From: JAKFDK01 sp036676195
GTDB taxonomy: Bacteria; Bacillota; Sulfobacillia; Symbiobacteriales; ZC4RG38
Assembly (NCBI GenBank): GCA_036676195.1
Contig: JAKFDK010000031.1
Location: 1 to 55,760 of the forward strand
Direction of reading: 5' to 3'
DNA: 55,760 nucleotides
Shown here: in pieces, positions 49,154-55,760 of the stretch
Layout: each line of letters opens with the position of its first letter
Position numbering within the stretch: position 1 is the stretch's first letter
Notes under the pieces: generated by a model
The model's input: the letters and a program-made list of their open reading frames with translations, nothing else
Told to the model about the DNA's origin: nothing
Databases searched by the model: none
Translations under genes and position numbers: made by a program

Positions 49154-49966
49154 GTGGCCGTTATTGCGCTGTTTCGGGACTTGCTGGCTACTGGCTGGGC
49201 CACCTGCTGTGCCGTTCACCAGCCCTATTTCACAGGTCTCTGGGAAACCTACGGGCCTGAATTGTTGGGCCAGGGGTTTCCCGTTGCCCACGTACATGCC
49301 CTTGGAACCGGCATTGCCAGTCGCCTGGCCCGGGTAGCTCCACTCGACTGGGAACAGGACGCCGGCGCCCTCCTGGAACTCACCTTCCGCCACCTGCCGG
49401 GACCAGTGCCGGACCTGTACCTGGGCACCTTGTTTGGCATGGCCCCGGCTGCCACCATCGCGGTGGGCGGGCGCCCAACCATTGCCCTGGGCCTGGAGCA
49501 CTTTGACCCGGCAGCCTGGCCGGCTGACCCGCCCCGGATCCTGTATGCGCCGGCCGAGGTGGCCAACATGATTCCTCACGAGGCTGCCCATGCGGCGCGC
49601 ATGCATGCCCTGGGCCTGCCCCTTTCGCCCCGGCTGCTCACCCTGGCAGAAATGTTGCTGTTGGAAGGCACAGCACTGCTGTTTACAGACGCGCTGCTGG
49701 GCCGGGAGACTCTCCCCGGCTTCATGCCGGCCGCCGACATCGCCCGGCACCGCGCCGTACTGCCCCACCTGGCGGCTGCGGTGGCTCCGGACCTGAATCT
49801 GACCGGCCCCCAGGTGTTTACCCGCTATTTTTCCGCCGGATCGCCCGTCAATGGCTACTTTTTGGGCCTGGAGCTATGCCGGCAGTACAGCCAGGCCACC
49901 GACACTGAGCCCCGCGCCCTGGTCACCGCCCCCACCCGCGCAGTGCTAGGTGCCCTTGGTCTCTGA
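49154..49966 (+). CDS. Putative zinc-dependent protease, DUF2268-like
   Basis: A 270-residue soluble protein with HEAAH in NMIPHEAAHAARMH, a variant of the HExxH zinc site, followed by LLLEGTALLFTDALLG, which supplies a likely third ligand Glu. LYLGTLFGMAPAATIAVGG and ALGLEHFDP lie before it. This resembles the DUF2268 predicted Zn-dependent proteases. The GTG at 49154 was chosen because AGGAGGTGAC lies 7 nt upstream; the frame is open to 49133. Confidence 0.65.
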   Translation: MAVIALFRDLLATGWATCCAVHQPYFTGLWETYGPELLGQGFPVAHVHALGTGIASRLARVAPLDWEQDAGALLELTFRHLPGPVPDLYLGTLFGMAPAATIAVGGRPTIALGLEHFDPAAWPADPPRILYAPAEVANMIPHEAAHAARMHALGLPLSPRLLTLAEMLLLEGTALLFTDALLGRETLPGFMPAADIARHRAVLPHLAAAVAPDLNLTGPQVFTRYFSAGSPVNGYFLGLELCRQYSQATDTEPRALVTAPTRAVLGALGL

Positions 49967-50008
49967 TCCCCCGGTCACAGCCAACCACCGTTTCAGCGGT
50001 AGTTGGCC

Positions 50009-50488
50009 TCAGACCCCGCTCTGATCCGGCCGTCGGGCCAGCAGCACACGCTCCGGCCAGTAGCCCAGGGCAGTGGCCAGACGCAAGGCTCCATGGCTGT
50101 ACAGGGAGGCCACCACCGCCATCGCCAGGGCACCCTGGCCTCGTACATGGTGCTCCGCCGCCGCTGCCAGACGGCGCCCCACGCCCCGGCGCCGCCACGC
50201 CGGCTCAACATATAAATCTGCCATCACTCCGTCCGTCTGGCCGGTCAATGGGTTGGACTGCAGGAAACAAAGCACGTACCCAACCGGCGTTCCGGCCGCC
50301 TCTGCCACTAGCAGCCTTCCGCCAGGCTGGCCCAGGGCGCCCCGCACCATTGACTCCACCTTCTGCGCCACGATTCCCCAGTGTGCGCCCGGCCGTTCCC
50401 CGGGAACCGTCTGCTCCCACCCGGACCGCCCTGCAGCCTGCAGAACCCATGCCAGGTCGGCCTGACTCCCCTGCCGTACCAGTACCAT
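50009..50488 (-). CDS. GNAT-family N-acetyltransferase
   Basis: About 159 residues. The acetyl-CoA site is in the usual place, MADLYVEPAWRRRGVGRRLAAAAEHH, with the RxxGxGxxL-type R-R-G-V-G-R-R pyrophosphate loop. The preceding strand is VGYVLCFLQ and the following one AMAVVASLYSHGALRLATALGYWPE. The substrate is unknown. The ATG at 50488 follows GGGGTGAGTGC. The open frame extends to 50659, antisense to the next gene, and is not supported. Confidence 0.85.
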   Translation of the reverse strand: MVLVRQGSQADLAWVLQAAGRSGWEQTVPGERPGAHWGIVAQKVESMVRGALGQPGGRLLVAEAAGTPVGYVLCFLQSNPLTGQTDGVMADLYVEPAWRRRGVGRRLAAAAEHHVRGQGALAMAVVASLYSHGALRLATALGYWPERVLLARRPDQSGV

Positions 50489-50583
50489 GCACTCACCCCG
50501 GCAAGTCCGTTTACCGCATGGATATGCACGGGCATGGCCGCACAAACCGCCGGGCACCCTGATCAGGGAGGTGCTGGTCACAC

Positions 50584-52011
50584 GTGCGGCGCTTTGCCTG
50601 GCTGACCCTGGGATTAGTGGCAGCCCTGACGGCGTGGAACTGGTTTTTCCCCCGGGCACCCCGACTGAGACCGCTGCCCCGGCCGGAGCCAGCCACCGGT
50701 CCGACGGTGGTGGTGGCGCCCCACAGCGATGATGAGGCCCTGGCCGCTGCCGGGCTGCTCCAGCAGGCAGAGGCGGCGGGTGACCGGCCGCATGTACTCC
50801 TCGTGACCGGGGGCGATGCCTTTAGATTGGCGGCTGAAGCCCATTTCCGCAAGGTCCGCCTGAGCGGGGCGGAAATGATCGCCTTCGGCCGGCACCGGCT
50901 AGGTGAAAGCCGGGCAGCCCTGGCCGCCCTGGGTCTGCCGCCGGACCGGCTGATCTTCCTGGGCTATCCAGACCAGGAACTGCACCGGCTCTGGCTGGAG
51001 TGCTGGCGGGAACGGGAACCATGCCGCAGTCGGTATACGGAAACCGCGGCAGTTCCCTATACTGAAGCGCGCTCCCCCGGATCTCCCTACGCCGGCCTAG
51101 CCTTGCTGCGGGAACTGACGGAAGTACTGCGGATCGTCCGGCCTGAGCGGGTGGTCTACCCCCACCCCAATGAAGCCCACGTGGACCACTGGGCCCTGTC
51201 CAACTTCATCGCGGCGGCGCTGGAGGATTTACGCCGCTCTGACCCAGCCTGGGTACCACCGGCTGAATGGCTGTATCTGGTACACCGGGGCGACTGGCCG
51301 GCGCCCAAGGGTTAACGGCCGGCAGATGCCCTGCTGCCGCCGGAACGACTGGCCGACGGAATGACGAACTGGCGGATCGTACCCCTGACCCCGGAGCAGG
51401 TGCAGCGAAAACAAGCTGCAGTGGCGTCCTACCAATCGCAAACCGCCTTGCTGCACCGCTACATGGTCAGTTTTGTCCGGGCCAACGAACTGTTCAGCAC
51501 CATCGATCGGGTGCGCCTGCCCGCACTGGCACCGCCGCAAACGCCCGCCACCCCCGGCGGTCCGCCGTGGCTTGGCTTGGCCTGGGTGCAGGCGATTCAG
51601 GATCCGCAGGCCGATACCGTTGCCCGGCAAATTGAACAGGGCGCCGACCTCACCGAGCTCTGGTCCGCCACCGACGGTGACCAGTTGCACCTGGCGGTGC
51701 GCACGGCCGCCCCGCCCCGGTCGCCGGTGCGGATCCGTTTCTATGCCCGGGGTTACAGGACCGGACCCGGCTGGGGCGACCTGGCCCAAGTGGCCGTTTC
51801 GGACGACGGCTCGCTGCGGGAGCAAACCTGGCCGTCCCCGGGCCGATCTCTCTCCCTGCGTGCTGAAGTGCTGCATGCCTGGGTCCGGGTGGGCCTGCCT
51901 CTGGGTGCCCTGGGCGCTCCGCAGACCATTCTGGTGGCGGTGGAAACCCGCATGAGTAACGTCCTGATTGATCGGTCGGCCTGGCGTTCTCTGGCACTGG
52001 ATGGGGGGTAA
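50584..52011 (+). pseudogene. PIG-L/LmbE-family deacetylase interrupted by an in-frame UAA
   Basis: Two open frames, 50584-51315 and from 51361 to 52011, lie in one phase and are separated only by TAA at 51313-51315. The first part has a signal anchor (FAWLTLGLVAALTAWNWF) and the PIG-L motifs VVVAPHSDDEALAAAGLL, VTGGDAF and HPNEAHVDHWALSN. Translation over the stop reads GDWPAPKG-x-RPADALLPPERLADG followed by MTNWRIVPL, typical of the family's C-terminal continuation. A single base change of a Tyr codon (TAC or TAT to TAA) explains it. The first ORF alone (243 residues) contains the metal site and may still be active. A sequencing error is possible. Confidence 0.7.
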
Positions 52012-52018
52012 GCCGTTC

Positions 52019-52687
52019 ATGAGCTATCGCGTCCGCTGTGCACGGGCAGCCGATCTGGAAGGCGTGGCCCGCGTATTTTCCGCCGCCTTTCCAGCCAGCC
52101 TCCGGCACTATTTTCCCCAGCCACCGCAACTGCGGGTAGTGGCGGAACCTTTTGCCCTGTGCCTGGCCAGCGAACCGGCTGCGTTCCTGGTTGCCCATAC
52201 GGCCGGTGGCAGCATCGTCGGCTACATCTTTGCGCCCGCCCGCACCGGACGCCTGGCCTGGGTGGCCCTGACCCGCGGCCTTGCCTTACGCTGGCTCTGG
52301 CGCTGGGTGACGGGGCAGTACGGCATCGGGCTGACGCCAGTCCGGCTGCTGGCAGCCAACAAGCTGGACTTTCTGTCCAGTGCCAGAGCACCGGCGGTGC
52401 GCGCCCAGGCCCGCATCCTTTCCGTTGCGGTGCACCCGGAGCACCGGGGCCAGGGGCTGGCCGGCACCCTCTGCCAGCTGGCGCTGGCGCGGTTGGACAG
52501 GCTGGGTGCCGGTCCGGTCCGGCTGGAGGTACGCCCGGACAATGCCCCGGCACTCGCCCTGTACACCCGCCTGGGGTTTACGGTCACCGACCGCACCCGC
52601 GACAGCCAGGGGGAATGGCTGATCATGCTGCGGGAGGGCAAACGGGTACCGGGCCGGGAACTTGCCCCCAGCCCGGCACCCGAGTAG
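52019..52687 (+). CDS. GNAT-family N-acetyltransferase
   Basis: About 222 residues. The N-terminal part (RVRCARAADLEGVARVFSAAFP) and the acetyl-CoA loop SVAVHPEHRGQGLAGTLCQLAL place it in the GNAT superfamily. RLEVRPDNAPALALYTRLGF is the usual C-terminal strand and helix. A middle insertion with several hydrophobic residues (RLAWVALTRGLALRWLWRW) is unusual. The ATG at 52019 lies 8 nt after the stop of the PIG-L gene and follows GGGGGGTAAG, so it is probably co-transcribed. The substrate is unknown. Confidence 0.88.
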   Translation: MSYRVRCARAADLEGVARVFSAAFPASLRHYFPQPPQLRVVAEPFALCLASEPAAFLVAHTAGGSIVGYIFAPARTGRLAWVALTRGLALRWLWRWVTGQYGIGLTPVRLLAANKLDFLSSARAPAVRAQARILSVAVHPEHRGQGLAGTLCQLALARLDRLGAGPVRLEVRPDNAPALALYTRLGFTVTDRTRDSQGEWLIMLREGKRVPGRELAPSPAPE

Positions 52688-52773
52688 ACCACTGCCGCCG
52701 TCGCCACAGCGCAACGCACCCTTCTGTATCCTGCCAGGGGACCAGTCTGCCGGAGGATACGCTGGCAGACAAT

Positions 52774-52805
52774 CATCAAGGGCTGCCACCTCAAGGGCGG
52801 CAGCC
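52774..52805. terminator. Stem-loop between GNAT and DUF2203 genes
   Basis: GGGCTGCC and GGCAGCC pair around an 11-nt loop between convergent genes. Confidence 0.45.
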
Positions 52806-52819
52806 GCAGTACCTTCACC

Positions 52820-53290
52820 TTAATTCAGGGGTTCTCCGGGCCCGGCGGGTGGAGGTTCCGGGGTGGCTTCCGGTGCCGGGTCCCGCAGGCCCGGAAGCAG
52901 CCTGCGCCCAGTAAAGCCATCGCCCAGCCCGTGGTAGAACCGTACACTTTCCTCACCCAGACGCCAGCAGAGCATTACGTCCTTCTCGCCCAGTTTCATG
53001 GGAAAATCGACCAACCCGCTCTGAATATCCTGTAAAACGGCGCCCATGTCCTTGATGCGGTTGATGTGTCCTTGTGCAACAATTTTGAGAAAGTCCAGTT
53101 CGCTTTCCGGCTGCATGAACGTGGTGGCGTCCACCTTCTCGCCCTGGCGCCGGGCTCCCTCCTTGGCTTCCCGCAGCTTATACAGTTTCTCCTCGATTTC
53201 CCCCAGGAGCGCCTGTAACTGCTTCAGGATCCTTTCCAATTCCGGGATGCATGCATTGGCTTCCTCAACGTTAAAGTATCTGGCAAACAT
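52820..53290 (-). CDS. DUF2203 family protein
   Basis: 156 residues matching DUF2203: FARYFNVEEANACIPELERILKQL, then a long helix with EEKLYKLREAKEG, then ELDFLKIVAQGHINRIKDMGAVLQDIQSGLVDFP and VMLCWRLGEESVRFYHGL. The end is a Pro-rich tail. The protein is found in many Bacillota and thermophiles and its function is unknown. The start at 53290 places the family N-terminus at residue 2; upstream in-frame codons to 53473 are unlike the family. Confidence 0.88.
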   Translation of the reverse strand: MFARYFNVEEANACIPELERILKQLQALLGEIEEKLYKLREAKEGARRQGEKVDATTFMQPESELDFLKIVAQGHINRIKDMGAVLQDIQSGLVDFPMKLGEKDVMLCWRLGEESVRFYHGLGDGFTGRRLLPGLRDPAPEATPEPPPAGPGEPLN

Positions 53291-53432
53291 GGTAATCGCC
53301 GCCCCCGCGCCGGATCGCATTTGCCTGATTCCGGCGCCTTTTAACAGATTATATGGTAACTGGTGACCGTTGTCAAATGAGCCCTGCCCCCGCCCACTGA
53401 GCTCAGGCTGCTCCCCACCTGGCTTAGCGGGC

Positions 53433-53449
53433 AATAGCGTCCCGCTATT
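53433..53449 (+). other. Hairpin in the leader of the DUF4870-like gene
   Basis: AATAGCG and CGCTATT form a 7-bp perfect stem with a 3-nt loop, nested inside GGCAAT/ATTGCC. It lies about 120 bases before the gene at 53566. No known riboswitch was recognised. Confidence 0.35.
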
Positions 53450-53565
53450 TGGTAATTGCCGGTCTGCCGCCAACTGCTGGCGAATTCAAATTCCCAGCCC
53501 TTGAAGGGTTTGAGACCCAGCCTGGCGTCTACCTATACGCGTAAGCCAAAGGAGGCGAGGCGGTC

Positions 53566-53979
53566 GTGAACCATCCCGAAACCAATAAGAGTGAGGAAAA
53601 GCTTCTCGGGGGCTTGTGCCACATCTTGGTCTTCTTTCATTTGCTTGGTCTGGTGGCGAATCTGGTCATTTACTTGATTCATAAGGATAAGTCCCCCTTT
53701 GTCGCCAACCACGCCAAGCAGGCCCTGGGGTTGCAGTTTAGCGCTGTCATCTTCATCCTGGCCCTGGGCGCGCTGGGTGTCGGAGCCGGGCTTGGATTCG
53801 CTTTCGGCGGGATCTTTTCCGTGTTTGGCCTGGCTTTCCTGGGCGGCCTGGCCGGTCTGGCCGTTTCCGCACTGACGCTGGCCGCTCTGGTTTGTGTGAT
53901 TGTCGGTGCCGTCCGAGGGTTCAGCGGCTGCTCCTACCAGTATCCCCTGATTGGCGGATTTGTCGATACTGTCCATTAG
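53566..53979 (+). CDS. DUF4870-like small membrane protein
   Basis: 137 residues with an N-terminal cytosolic EEKLLGGLCHILVFF, then IHKDKSPFVANHAKQALGLQ, the signature of DUF4870 proteins. Two or three membrane segments rich in Gly, Ala and Leu follow, and a short end with SCSYQYPLIG-like residues (GCSYQYPLIGGFV). The function is unknown. The GTG start has AAAGGAGGCG upstream. The strong hairpin at 53994-54023 ends it. Confidence 0.85.
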   Translation: MNHPETNKSEEKLLGGLCHILVFFHLLGLVANLVIYLIHKDKSPFVANHAKQALGLQFSAVIFILALGALGVGAGLGFAFGGIFSVFGLAFLGGLAGLAVSALTLAALVCVIVGAVRGFSGCSYQYPLIGGFVDTVH

Positions 53980-53993
53980 AAGCCCGGGCTGCA

Positions 53994-54024
53994 ACAGGGG
54001 CGGAGCCATCCGCCCCTGTTGCCA
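53994..54024 (+). terminator. Terminator after DUF4870 gene
   Basis: GCAACAGGGGCGG and CCGCCCCTGTTGC form a 13-bp perfect stem with a 6-nt loop, just after the stop codon. The following bases CATTGCC are a weak U tract. Confidence 0.6.
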
Positions 54025-54063
54025 TTGCCAGCCGTGTCTCATACTGCCTTCGCCGCCGATATA

Positions 54064-54139
54064 TTGTACAATGATATCTAAAAAGGCAGTCTTTCCCCCC
54101 CACTCACTTCCATTGTACGATTGGATAGTGGTACAATGG
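54064..54139. promoter_or_regulatory. TTGTAC-motif inverted repeats upstream of folP
   Basis: A palindrome TTGTACAA lies at 54064-54071. A second site has 9-bp perfect arms, CCATTGTAC at 54110-54118 and GTACAATGG at 54131-54139, with a 12-nt spacer. Three copies of TTGTAC within 80 bp before a gene start suggest an operator, or TACAAT may serve as a -10 box. No regulator was identified. Confidence 0.4.
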
Positions 54140-54198
54140 GGCCACCGTGCCAGCCGCGCAACCTAAGACTCTAGCCTGCGTGAACAAGGTGTTAAAGC

Positions 54199-55533
54199 AT
54201 GACGGAAATGTGTCGCTTCCAGGCCCGGCTGTTAGACCTGCACCGCTACGCAGAAATTACCCGCGAGATGATTCGGATCGAAGTCGACAAGGGCGGGGTG
54301 CCACTGATGGCCCCCAAGGGAATCGTCCGCAACATCTTGGTGGAGCAGGTCCCGACCAGGGCGGCCAACATCATCAAACAGGAGATCCTGGCCCGGGGCG
54401 GGGATCTGGCCACGCCCTGGATGGCCGCCGAATTTGCCAGCGAAACGGTCGACGTGATCATGACCGGTAACCTGGTCACGTTGCGGAGCACCATTGCCAA
54501 ACTGTACCGCCAAACGGTCTATCACCTGCGGGAGTTTGCCGACGCGGTTCAGGACGTACTGATCAAGACGACACCCGGCTACCTGCCGGTGGCCCGCGAG
54601 GCCAAACGCCAGGGTGTGGTGGTGGAAGAAACCATTGACGATCTCTACGGCGGACGTATTCCCCTGGGTACGGGCGGGCGTGCCAGGGGCGTGCCTTCAC
54701 TGGTGCCCCCCTGCGGTTGCCCGGACTGGGACTGGCAATGGGGCAGGCGCACCTATCTGATGGGTGTTCTAAACCTTGCTGCCGCTACCCCTGGGCCCTG
54801 CGATCGGGACGACGGCGTGTCGGCTGCGGTGGCCAGGGGTCGGCAACTGGTAGCAGCCGGCGCCGATGTGATCGGCATCGGCGGTGAATCTGCGGAACTG
54901 TGGGACGATAGGACCAGCGCAACGCAAGCGGAGATCAGCCAGGTGGTACCGGTGATTCGCCGGTTGCGCCAGGAGTCGCCACAGGTTCTGATTGCCGTTG
55001 ATACCTGGAAGTCTGCCGTAGCCGCCGCCGCCCTGGAAGCGGGGGCCCATCTGATCAACGATGTCAGCGCCATGCGCCGCGACCCGGTCATGCGTGATGT
55101 GGCCGCTCAGTACAAGGCCCCCATCGTGGTCATGCATGGTCAGGACAGTGCCATATACCAGGACCTCATGTCGGACATTGCCCGTTCTTTCTGGTCAGTG
55201 CTTGACGAGGCGGCGCAGGCTGGAGTACAGGCCGAGCAGGTGATCCTGAACGCGGGGTGGGGCTTTGGCAAGAGTTTACAGCAGGATTTGGAGTGCACCA
55301 GACGTTTGCGGGAGTTGACCAGCTTTGGCCGCCCATTGCTGCACGCCCCGTCCCGGGGACCCACCGCTGACCGGATGCCTGACGCAGGTGGAGCGGATGA
55401 CCCACTTGGTGTTGCCGCGGCCGTTACCGTTGGCATTGCCAACGGAGCGGACCTGGTACGTGTGCACGATGTCGCTGCGACGGTGGATGCGGTTAAAGTT
55501 TGGCGAGCAATCGAACTCGGAGATTTTCTATGA
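54199..55533 (+). CDS. Dihydropteroate synthase-like protein with degenerate active site and extra N-terminal domain
   Basis: 444 residues. Residues ~1-165 form an extra domain of unknown family (LVEQVPTRAANIIKQEILARGGD). The rest is a pterin-binding TIM barrel like FolP: TYLMGVLNLA, GADVIGIGGESA, VLIAVDTWKSAVAAAALEAGAHLINDVSAM, VVMHGQD, GWGFGKSLQQ, and a final RVHDVAATVDAVKVWRA. Several canonical residues differ: the PDSFSDGG loop is replaced by AAATPGPC, the Thr-Arg of ESTRPG by Ala-Glu, DPG by NAG, and the SRK lysine is missing. The Asp, Asn, Arg and His pterin contacts remain. It may therefore bind pterin without the usual activity. The stop overlaps glmM (ATGA). Confidence 0.72.
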   Translation: MTEMCRFQARLLDLHRYAEITREMIRIEVDKGGVPLMAPKGIVRNILVEQVPTRAANIIKQEILARGGDLATPWMAAEFASETVDVIMTGNLVTLRSTIAKLYRQTVYHLREFADAVQDVLIKTTPGYLPVAREAKRQGVVVEETIDDLYGGRIPLGTGGRARGVPSLVPPCGCPDWDWQWGRRTYLMGVLNLAAATPGPCDRDDGVSAAVARGRQLVAAGADVIGIGGESAELWDDRTSATQAEISQVVPVIRRLRQESPQVLIAVDTWKSAVAAAALEAGAHLINDVSAMRRDPVMRDVAAQYKAPIVVMHGQDSAIYQDLMSDIARSFWSVLDEAAQAGVQAEQVILNAGWGFGKSLQQDLECTRRLRELTSFGRPLLHAPSRGPTADRMPDAGGADDPLGVAAAVTVGIANGADLVRVHDVAATVDAVKVWRAIELGDFL

Positions 55534-55577
55534 CAGAGCGTAAATATTTTGGCACTGACGGCGTGCGCGGCGAAGTG
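55530..55577 (+). CDS. glmM: Phosphoglucosamine mutase, first ~16 codons, cut by chimeric junction
   Basis: The ATG at 55530 overlaps the folP-like stop. TERKYFGTDGVRGEVG is the expected opening of GlmM, which makes glucosamine-1-phosphate for cell wall synthesis. After GEVG the family sequence ends and the DNA changes character, so only the start of the gene is present. Confidence 0.75.
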
Positions 55578-55760
55578 GGCGGACCCACGATCAACGCACC
55601 CGTGGTCAGCACGGCGACCGCACCGCCGAAAGCGGCCAGCGCAGCGACGCGGTGGCGCAGCAGCCAGCACACGACGTGCTCGGCGGCCGTCTCGTTGGTC
55701 TCGGGCGAGGTGTGCCAGTGGTCGTCGAGCAGGCCCCGCCGCTCGGCGTACCGGTCGAAG
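55575..55760 (-). other. Foreign, actinobacteria-like sequence at the contig end
   Basis: From about 55575 the plus strand no longer reads as glmM. The minus strand is open for the whole stretch, with GC-rich third positions and the text FDRYAERRGLLDDHWHTSPE, ETAAEHVVCWLLRHR and a hydrophobic AALAAFGGAVAVLTTGALIVG. This looks like an actinobacterial membrane protein. A chimeric read, contamination or mis-join is the simplest cause. Confidence 0.65.

Noticed and set aside
1..55760. CRISPR array or rRNA genes
   Set aside because: No regularly spaced repeats and no rRNA-like sequence were seen on either strand.

Overview
The window reads as chromosomal DNA of a high-GC, endospore-forming, probably anaerobic member of the Bacillota. 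Supporting signs are split yhbH and pdaB sporulation genes, a DacF-type carboxypeptidase, BshC (bacillithiol synthesis), acetate kinase, strong GGAGG ribosome binding sites with frequent GTG/TTG starts, and a selenocysteine system (selA, a selD that itself carries an in-frame UGA, and tRNA-Sec with a UCA anticodon). I cannot name the genus. The last ~185 bases look like actinobacterial DNA joined onto the start of glmM, so the 3' edge is probably chimeric.

The main result is that two sporulation genes are each split by a small element encoding a large serine recombinase, and in both cases removing the element restores the reading frame exactly. yhbH (minus strand) is cut after codon Trp230 by a ~2.63 kb element (about 289-2914). 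pdaB (plus strand) is cut in its conserved C-terminal motif by a 7,496 bp element (23736-31231). Both recombinase genes lie just inside the element, in the same direction as and directly downstream of the 5' half of the host gene, so the host sporulation promoter would also transcribe the recombinase. Joining the two ends of the pdaB element gives a 13-bp perfect inverted repeat around a central CT, the expected symmetry of a serine-integrase attP. The layout resembles the sigK 'skin' type of developmental rearrangement. It is reduced to recombinase plus three small genes in yhbH, while in pdaB it carries a complete five-gene glutamate synthase operon.

Layout: 1-3604 split yhbH with element 1; 3712-4332 CAP-domain protein; 4484-6576 acyl-CoA dehydrogenase-like gene and ackA; 6630-8575 dacF and a Rossmann-fold dehydrogenase; 8758-11271 phosphonate/phosphite-type ABC transporter; 11400-15550 selA-selD-bshC operon; 15677-16810 copper-amine-oxidase-N-like surface protein; 16811-20945 a rearranged stretch with Tad/Flp pilus remnants (cpaF, cpaE, cpaB) and an enolase-superfamily pseudogene; 21009-21287 a RiPP-precursor-like gene; 21671-22982 a small island bounded by a 26-bp repeat of the tRNA-Sec 3' end; 23116-31397 split pdaB with element 2.

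The right half is more ordinary: a DUF92/lipid-kinase-like fusion, a VIT/vWA protein, hutG-hutI, a MetY fused to a CoA-binding domain, gamma-glutamyltransferase facing an oligopeptide transporter, a rhomboid protease, a PiT permease, a CDF transporter, small enzymes, a PIG-L deacetylase broken by one in-frame UAA, DUF2203 and DUF4870 proteins, and a folP paralogue with degenerate active-site motifs leading into glmM.
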